From: Apostichopus japonicus
Taxonomy: Eukaryota > Echinodermata > Holothuroidea > Aspidochirotida > Stichopodidae
Assembly (NCBI RefSeq): GCF_037975245.1
Contig: NC_092577.1
Location: 18,467,898-18,531,897 of the forward strand
Length of the DNA stretch: 64,000 nucleotides
Direction of reading: 5' to 3'
The notes beneath the pieces are model-generated. The model did not search any database and had not been told where the DNA came from. It saw only the letters and a program-made list of their open reading frames with translations. Made by a program: the position numbers and the translations under genes. Below are positions 57,657 to 64,000 of the stretch, one piece after another. Every line of letters starts with the position of its first letter. The first letter of the stretch is position 1.

Positions 57657-57682
57657 AATTGACTTGAATATTCAAGTCAATT
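57657..57682. repeat. 26-bp perfect palindrome
   Basis: AATTGACTTGAAT followed by its exact reverse complement ATTCAAGTCAATT. Isolated; no matching copy noticed. Confidence 0.9.
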
Positions 57683-57879
57683 TATAACTACAGTATTTAT
57701 ATCGTAAATAGAGTAGGCCAGATTATATCAATGTAAATGCAATGGATACTAACTTAGTGTAGTATTGAGTTTTATTCTTGCAGGTAATTTAGTAATATTG
57801 GAATCAGATTATAACCGTAATTCAAGGTCCGGTGTAAATTGCTCTTATTCAATGGATGGAGTGATCATACAATCTGTAG

Positions 57880-59080
57880 TACAATATGGAATGTGACATA
57901 ACAGAAGGAACCATAACACATATGTGTTGTGATTCCTTTCCATGTTGGTTTTGGTAGAGCAAGATTTTTCATGTTATTTCATCTCTGCTGACAAGAAAAA
58001 CAGGGCACTATCTATATTGATCAGAGTACATCTAATCTCCACTGATTTGTTAGCCTGGTTGCATGGCTTTCAGGTTTTCACGATTCGGATTCATTTACCT
58101 AAGGTCAAACAATTCACCAAATATGTTTATCCTAGTTTGCACCTGAGTTCACCTGGTTACAGGGTTATTAACATTTCACCCATGTTGGCTGCAAATGAAC
58201 TTGCAAAATCAAGTGTGCATCCACTCACCAAGGGCAACCTACTTACTATATGAGATCAGCTAAACTTTACCACAATACATAAGCCTGGTTATATATTTTT
58301 CAGTATTTGACGTAAGCTGACCTTAAGTGACCTTTGGGTGCCAACAAAATCAATTTGGTTCATTTACTGACTATGAGCAACCTGCATACCAAGTAAAAGA
58401 ATCATTCATATTTGCCCTGCTGAATTAACATGACCTCATGGTTTTCAGTGTTTTACTCATGCTGACTTCAAATGACCTTTGACCTAAAACAAAATACAGT
58501 TTACATACTAAGAGCAACCTGTATACCATTGCGATGTACAGTATAAGAGTAATTCAAATTTGCATGGCTGAATTATCGTGATTAAGCGTTTTTCAGTGTT
58601 TACTTTTCTACATAATGTTGAACCTGTAACAAAATTAATAGGGATCAATCATCATACACTCACAGAGAGCAAACTATACAACTATGAAATTCGTCCAAGT
58701 TTCCACAGCTAAGTTTGGTTTTTAGTGTATGAACACTGTTGACTCCAAGTTACTTTCGACCACTACCAAAAACAGTTATTGTACTCACCAAGAGCAGCAT
58801 GCATCATTGCATATTAACAATCAGTTTCTTATGTGATTGCAGTCTATGAAAGGGTTCACAAGTTTTGAACTCTATCAAATGACCTTTCACCTCTTTAAAC
58901 ACCAACGAAGTTTTCCGTACTCAATTTGCGAAACATACTATCAGGTTTGTCAATGCTAGCATTATTAGGGTACAAAGTTTTCATGTTTCAACCTCAGATC
59001 AACTTGGACCACTACAACAAATAATATACAACAATAATGTTATTGCAAAGGGTCTTTGTAGTTATTTTCAAGCATCTCTT
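57880..59080 (-). repeat. Minus-oriented AGGTCA-type dispersed repeat
   Basis: Repeated ACTGA...GAGCAACCTGCATACC and TGACCTTTGACC-type segments are reverse complements of the 140-bp units in 52540-54290. Heavily diverged. A further minus-oriented part lies at 60940-61140, separated by the integrase and LINE fragments. Confidence 0.6.
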
Positions 59081-59179
59081 TCAAGATTGTAGCACACTTA
59101 TACTACTTTTCTTTACGTCCTTCAGTATTGAAAGTTCCTCTCTCAGATGCAAAATTTGTTCTTCGCTAATCTGAAAGGG

Positions 59180-59790
59180 TGAAGAATTGTTCATTCTACT
59201 ATTACCACTGTTAGGTCCCACACTAAGTGGGTATGCTTTCCTCAATCCTGCTCTCCAGTGAGTGCTGATTATGAAATAGCTCATTTATAGCAGCGTGAGA
59301 GGAGTGAGCCTTTGTCAAAACACCTTCAAACCATAACATGTTGAGGGGTTCTGTGATTTTATGTACGTATTGCATGACAATTCCATCCCTTTCTGAAGGA
59401 ATCTAGGTGTTCATTAATAATGGGTAAATAAACCAACTGTACAGCAAACTTCTCTACTGGGGTACCCACATCAAGCACCAAGTCATCCTGAAGACTGTAC
59501 AACTCTTCATAAAAGAGGGAAGTTACATCCTTGTGTACATCCCTCCAAAGACGTTCAATACGCTCATTATGAACATATTCTCCAGTAAGGTGGCTCCCAC
59601 GGCTTAGTCCACGCAGAGAGGAGTTGATAAGCAGGGCAACATCTATGTTTTCTCCACCATAGTCACTGCGCACTCTTGATGGCACCCCAAAATCCTTGAT
59701 AGCATTTACGAAATGCCCAAGAACAGTGTTGGCATCACAAACTCTCACAAGCTAGATACGGCCCTAATCTTGAAAATCCATGAAGATTGA
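59180..59790 (-). pseudogene. Integrase-core (rve-like) domain fragment of a transposon-derived protein
   Basis: The minus frame 59748-59359 reads GVPSRVRSDYGGENIDVALL (catalytic Asp in RSDYGGEN), GSHLTGEYVHNERIERLWRD (Glu in NERIERLW) and VYLPIINEHLDSFRKGWNCH. In a shifted frame upstream GFSRLGPYLAC (about 59780) gives part of the first strand, and downstream LNMLWFEGVLTKAH extends it. This integrase type is frequent in uncharacterised animal proteins derived from transposons. At least two frameshifts. Confidence 0.65.
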
Positions 59791-59911
59791 AAATCCATCC
59801 ATGTGTAATATAAATGGTAGGTGTACGAGATCAATTTCAGTTGGCATTGCTGAGTTATGGTACTTTCAATGTTTTCAGTGTTCTCTCTCGTGTTGACAGT
59901 TAACCTTAGAC

Positions 59912-60880
59912 CTAAGTAAGTAAAACTTTATTTCATCCCAAAAGGGAAATTACAAGCTCGCATATGTACATATAAGACAAATACAAGATGATAAAGGGTA
60001 AAAAGACATAAGAATGGCAAACATAAGAGTTCACAGAAATAAAGTATCAAAGTTTAAAGGCGTGATGATTAAACAAATTTCCCACCGGTTTAGATGGCAA
60101 GAACGGGAAGAAAGCAGCAGGCAACTATCGATTGAAACGACAATTAAAGAGCTGAATGCACTGATGGATAACGGAAGATTTGTTGACGATTTCTTATTGC
60201 ATTCGGAAGCCTCATCCGCTCACTCCGAGAGATTATTGCACTGATGAAATTCAGAAACAATGGGTGATTCTCGTCGGCAAGGATGGCGTCGAGCTTAGAC
60301 TCAATAACATCATGGTACATACACTCCATTGTGAGCTGGTCCCCACCCAGAATACGATTAGCCTGTCTGATAACAGAATCAATGGGTTTCTTATTATTAG
60401 CAGTCACATTACCACCCCAGCATGTCATACAATATCTCAACACGCTACAAATGACTGAGTTATAAAAGATAGTGAGGATACGACTGTCAATGTAAAATTT
60501 ACTCATTCTACGGAGACAGTACAATGTAGGGTTTACTCTCTTCACCAAATAATCAATATGCTCATGCCACGCCAGTTGATCATCAATAACAACACCAAGA
60601 TATTTGTAGGATGAGACTTGTTCTACGGGATTTTCTTTGATCACAACCTCTCTCGGTTGACACTTCTGAAATCAATATTCATTTCCTTTGTTTTGTTAAC
60701 ATTAAGCTCCAGGAAGTTCTTGTCACAATATCCGACGAAAATGATTAATTTTATCCACATATTCACTCTCATCATCCTTTTTAATCAAACCGACTAAGGC
60801 TGTGTCATCTGCAAATTTAATTAAATGGCAACTATCAGACGAGGATCTCACCATCCGACCTTTTACATAATAAAGTTACC
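59912..60880 (-). pseudogene. LINE RT 3' fragment (related to the 29090 LINE)
   Basis: Upper end reads IKFADDTALVGLIKKDDESEYV (near 60830-60770), then in frame 60644-60144 VSSYKYLGVVIDDQLAWHEH, TLYCLRRMSKFYID, LTIFYNSVICSVLRYC and ISRSERMRLPNA. Motif order and wording match the LINE at 29090, but the sequence is distinct. The 3' end has AATAAAGTTTTACTTACTTA. 5'-truncated, with a few stops. Confidence 0.8.
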
Positions 60881-61239
60881 AATCCATTAAGGCCAACCCC
60901 CTAGCAAGTCTGAGATCAATCAAAGTGAGCACTGACTGCTATGTTATATCGATTACAAGATTGCAGTATTTGATCACTGTTGACCTTTCACACAATGAAT
61001 AGGGTTCATCTACTCAATGTGGCCAACCCACATACCAAGTATGAAACCACTCTAAGTTGGCACTGCTGAGTTATCATGGTTACAACCTGAGTGTCACATG
61101 CCAGCACGATCACTTAGATTCCTTTTGTTGGTGACAAGGAATACAAAATTCAAAATTCCTTACAAAATTCCTTGCAAAAAACAAGCTACACAATACATTT
61201 TATCAGTTAAATCAAAATTAGCCATAATAACCCAGATAA

Positions 61240-61625
61240 CATCATGCCGGCGGAACGCCACAGATTTGGCCGGCTTTTATCCGGCGTACCGCCAGTTTTC
61301 CACCAGTAGACCGCCGAAGAAACGCCAGCGTACCGCCGGTGTTCCACCAGCAGACCGCCGGAGCAACACCAGCTTACCACTGGTTTCCGCCAGTGTTCCA
61401 GCAATATTCCGCTGAATTTCTGTCAGAGAGCTGCTGGCTATCCGCTAGCTAATATCCGGTGTTCTTCCAGTTCACCGCTGGCATACCGCCAGTCCAACAT
61501 CTAGTGTCCTGGCGACCTGCTAGCCCAAATCTCGTATTCCGCCAGCAACCCGCTAGGCAAAACCTAGTCTTCGCCAGCCAGCCGCCAGCGACGACCCGCT
61601 TGCCAAACATTCGCTTTTCGCCAAG
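61240..61625. repeat. GC-rich degenerate CCGCCAG tandem repeat
   Basis: Many copies of (A/T)(C/A)CGCCAG(C/T), ACCAGCAGACCGCCGG and CTGGCGACCTGCTAGC-like units at irregular 16-20-base spacing. Strikingly GC-rich beside AT-rich flanks. Both strands remain open in parts because of the repeat; no domain. Confidence 0.65.
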
Positions 61626-61876
61626 GGAACGATGGCGTACTGCAGAGATCATCACATGAATTGCTAACCAAATATCTGTGTTCCGGCAGAAAACTGTCCG
61701 TCAAATATCTGGTTTTGTCCCACCACATTGTCAAGGGAATGCCAGCAAGAGTGCCAGCTTGTTTGGGGTGTACTACTAGAACAGAGCTGTTGGTCTACCT
61801 GCAGATTTTACTGATATACACATGCGGTTACATATTAAGAAATAATGACTAACACAGTGATATTAGTTGCTATCAT

Positions 61877-61882
61877 TTTATT
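61877..61882 (-). terminator. Poly(A) signal of the DUF4806 gene
   Basis: AATAAA on the minus strand, about 75 bases 3' of the stop codon at 61957-61959. Confidence 0.5.
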
Positions 61883-61956
61883 ATGTCTATAAATTACAAA
61901 GAGAGAAAATGAGTTTCAGCGTTAAATATTTCAACAGCACTAAAGAAATTCACTCG

Positions 61957-62081
61957 TCAACTGTATGTGGTGTAGTCCGAGATTTCCTCACGATCAGATG
62001 CACCCTTCAGAAATCTCACCACCGCCGCCTGAATATCAGATGTAGTCGATTGTGCAGTTGCTTGATTCCTCTTTACAGCTT
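61957..62081 (-). CDS. DUF4806-domain gene, last exon
   Basis: Preceded by a GTATTAACAG acceptor. With one base from the previous exon it gives Lys, then AVKRNQATAQSTTSDIQAAV, VRFLKGASDREEISDYTTYS and TGA. This is the characteristic end of DUF4806 (A-V-x-R-N, ...x-L-x-G-A-x-D-R-E). DUF4806 proteins are common in invertebrates and have no established function. Followed by a poly(A) signal. Confidence 0.7.
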
Positions 62082-62577
62082 CTGTTAATACGAAACATAT
62101 TATAAAAGATTGCATCTACACAAGCAGTAAACTGAAGACAATGAGTCTCACATTTTTAACATAATTGGTTAAACTAAAACTATATTACTCAGATTTTGTT
62201 CAGTAATATATTCAATATTTACTTTGCCTTTGACAGTCACCTTCTTTCATTTTATACTGAACACATCATTACTATTGCAAATCTCGGTCCATCAATTGGG
62301 GAAATTGGTTTATAGAAAGTGACAATGGACTGGTCAATGGTGAAAAAACCTTAAAATCAATGCTGAATGCTGCTTTACCGCTGCATCTGAAACAAGACAT
62401 CTTATGTCAACATATATTTGTAATAACTTTTTAAATGAGCAGAATTCAAGAATCCTCGTTAATGGGGTGTTGCATTGAAAACTTGGCTGTTCCACGAGTC
62501 AAATGCACAACCCCCTCCACACAACTCAAGGTTCTTTTCACTGCTGCTGAAAACCAAAAAAACACATATAAACTCAC

Positions 62578-62698
62578 TCTCAATTATGTGCCTCATATGT
62601 AGCTTCGCAAAGGCTGTTTTCCCAGTCGTACCTGTACAGTTCAGTTTGGTAGCAACTGCATTTGACAATACATCAGCAAGAATTGATAGTCTTTTTAA
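62578..62698 (-). CDS. DUF4806-domain gene, internal exon
   Basis: Acceptor TTCTTTTTAG, donor GAGA|GTGAGT. Reads LKRLSILADVLSNAVATKL, NCTGTTGKTAFAKLHMRHII, typical of the DUF4806 core (L-A...x-G-x-x-G-K-x-A-F). Phase 1 at its donor fits the last exon exactly. A GG-containing stretch that usually precedes this part is not found; it may be on an unseen short exon or lost. Confidence 0.7.
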
Positions 62699-63159
62699 CT
62701 AAAAAGAACAAAAAGAAAGCAAAGTCAATCATAAATCATTACAGTAATTATTATACAAACAGAAATATTTCAGTTGTGCTATTTCATCCCACACCTTGGC
62801 TTCTTTTGCTGTTTTCTTATCAATATTTTAAGAGGAACTAGCATCGCAGTGCTGCAATGTTCCTTTTTGAGTCCAGTCAAAACAAGATTGATTAAACAGC
62901 CAACTTTTGTAGGATGCACCGCAAGGCAAAATAATTTGTAGCCAAACTCTAGTTACCTAGGTGCTTTTATGTCTGTAACTACCTTAGAGTTTTAATTGTC
63001 TCCCAGGAAAAGGAAATTAGCGCCTCGGGAAATATTTCTATTTTTAATAGACAACTGACACATTAAAGCCTGACTTGTTTCAATTTTACTATGGTAAACT
63101 AACATTACACTGTGGAAAATGTTTTCTGATTACTTTCCTTACACTTAAAACTGACTTAC
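62699..63159. other. Intron of the DUF4806 gene
   Basis: AT-rich, bounded by GTAAGT (minus, at 63159) and TTTTTAG (at 62699). No other feature. Confidence 0.5.
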
Positions 63160-63391
63160 CAAATATCTTTCCAAAACCTTGTTTGCTTCGATAGAGTCAT
63201 CCAGGTTAATTAATTCCTCCAAAGATCCCACGGGAATATATTCCTTCGGGTAGAGCAAAGTCTTCATCTTCCTCTGGTCTTGCTGCAGTCATGTCTTTCA
63301 GCAGCAATATTGTTCACCCTGGCTTGCTGCTTTAGTTCTTTAACGTCCGATTTCAGTTCAGTTAACAGCCTCAATATGGTACGGTTTGTTG
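63160..63391 (-). CDS. DUF4806-domain gene, upstream exon with two frame changes
   Basis: Acceptor ACGTTTCGTTACAG, donor TTG|GTAAGT. It reads TNRTILRLLTELKSDVKELK (coiled-coil-like), then in a second frame ARPEEDEDFALPEGIY, then in a third IPVGSLEELINLDDSIEANK, VLERYL. The last two belong together in DUF4806 proteins (LPEG...P-x-x-S-L-E-E-L), so a 2-base loss in the TATAT run near 63240 is likely; the other change is near 63285. The gene may be decayed, or the sequence has errors. Confidence 0.6.
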
Positions 63392-63939
63392 CTGTAACGA
63401 AACGTCAATTTATCTTTACTATGAGTACATGAACCATTAAAAATATGAGTGGAGTATATATGCTATAGAACATAAAGTGTGTTTGATTCTTTTGAGGGAT
63501 CATAGAACATACACTTTATATTACAGTACCTCTAATGAAGACACTTTGCAGAAGGTCAGAAACATAAGGTAGTATATTACTTCATCACTTGTGGAATAAA
63601 TGATGTTCGTCACAACACCACTACAGCTATAGGGTCGTCATCAGAAAAACGTTAAATAAACAGTGAAAAGTACAGTGCAAACAATCAGATCATACCCCCT
63701 CTAAATCACTTCAGCTGTGGAAACAATACAAATCAGCTGAAACTCACAATATATATTACATGATATCTTTAGAGCATTGATTGGGTTAACCGTATTAGAC
63801 TCTTTCTACACATCAATAGCATATATTTCATTATGCATGAAATGACATCCGTGTGACTGCCATGCAAACATGTTCCGCAGACTGCTTGTTATAGAACGTC
63901 TTTTGTTTTAGTTATTTATTATAAAAACAATGTACATAC

Positions 63940-63987
63940 CATTGATGGCAAGGTTACTTTCTGTACAATATCCTGATGAAGTTGTTG
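63940..63987 (-). CDS. DUF4806-domain gene, small exon
   Basis: Acceptor CTGGTTTTGCAG, donor AATG|GTATGT. In the phase matching the next exon it reads TTSSGYCTESNLAIN. 48 bases, phase-symmetric. The gene continues beyond the right edge. Confidence 0.45.
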
Positions 63988-64000
63988 CTGCAAAACCAGA

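Noticed and set aside
57942-58253. 103-codon + frame
   Set aside because: Lies within the minus-oriented AGGTCA repeat; no domain.

Overview
This is a repeat-dominated stretch of an animal nuclear genome. Intron-split genes with canonical GT-AG junctions, non-LTR and LTR retrotransposons, a Penelope-like element, hAT and MULE DNA transposons and dense tandem repeats rule out a prokaryote. The element mix, the HECT and DUF4806 proteins and the abundant AGGTCA-bearing repeats suggest a marine invertebrate, perhaps a non-vertebrate deuterostome such as an echinoderm or hemichordate. That placement is inference; nothing here fixes the species. Nearly every long open frame belongs to a mobile element, and most carry stops or frameshifts.

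Layout. 0-1.5 kb: hAT (BED-finger) transposase pseudogene. 2.1-2.4 kb: 233-bp foldback. 3.5-3.9 kb: OTU-protease fragment. 7.0-8.7 kb: C2H2 fingers, an integrase remnant and a Penelope-like 3' end. 9.1-9.6 kb: GATATC-rich repeat. From 9.7 to about 45.7 kb, candidate exons on the + strand appear to belong to one decayed HECT-type E3 ubiquitin ligase gene. Its introns hold a LINE RT fragment, a hAT MITE, a MULE with C2H2, Ulp1 and PHD parts (13.8-17.6 kb, minus), a second MITE, a LINE fragment carrying a U2 snRNA-derived insertion (19.1-20.1 kb), a gypsy element with 5' LTR, gag and integrase (25.5-29.0 kb), a nearly intact LINE (29.1-32.4 kb), a displaced gypsy RT/RNase H block (32.4-33.7 kb), a YY1-motif tandem repeat, a LINE endonuclease fragment, and an LTR with a zinc-finger ORF (36.0-38.4 kb).

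45.8-52.2 kb: a second gypsy element of a different type, interrupted by three LINE insertions. Two of these have exact target-site duplications and can be removed mentally to restore a continuous gypsy frame. 52.5-61.1 kb: copies, in both orientations, of an AGGTCA-rich dispersed repeat, large tandem duplications, an integrase-core fragment and a LINE fragment. 61.9-64 kb: the 3' exons of a minus-strand DUF4806-domain gene with a poly(A) signal, running off the right edge.

How it fits together: there is no operon-like cooperation. The window records a host gene torn apart by nested insertions, next to a second host-like gene whose splice phases mostly agree. The most unusual items are the U2-derived insertion, the multi-domain MULE, the reconstructible HECT gene, the nuclear-receptor-like DR1 motifs in the repeat family, and the rearranged gypsy module order.
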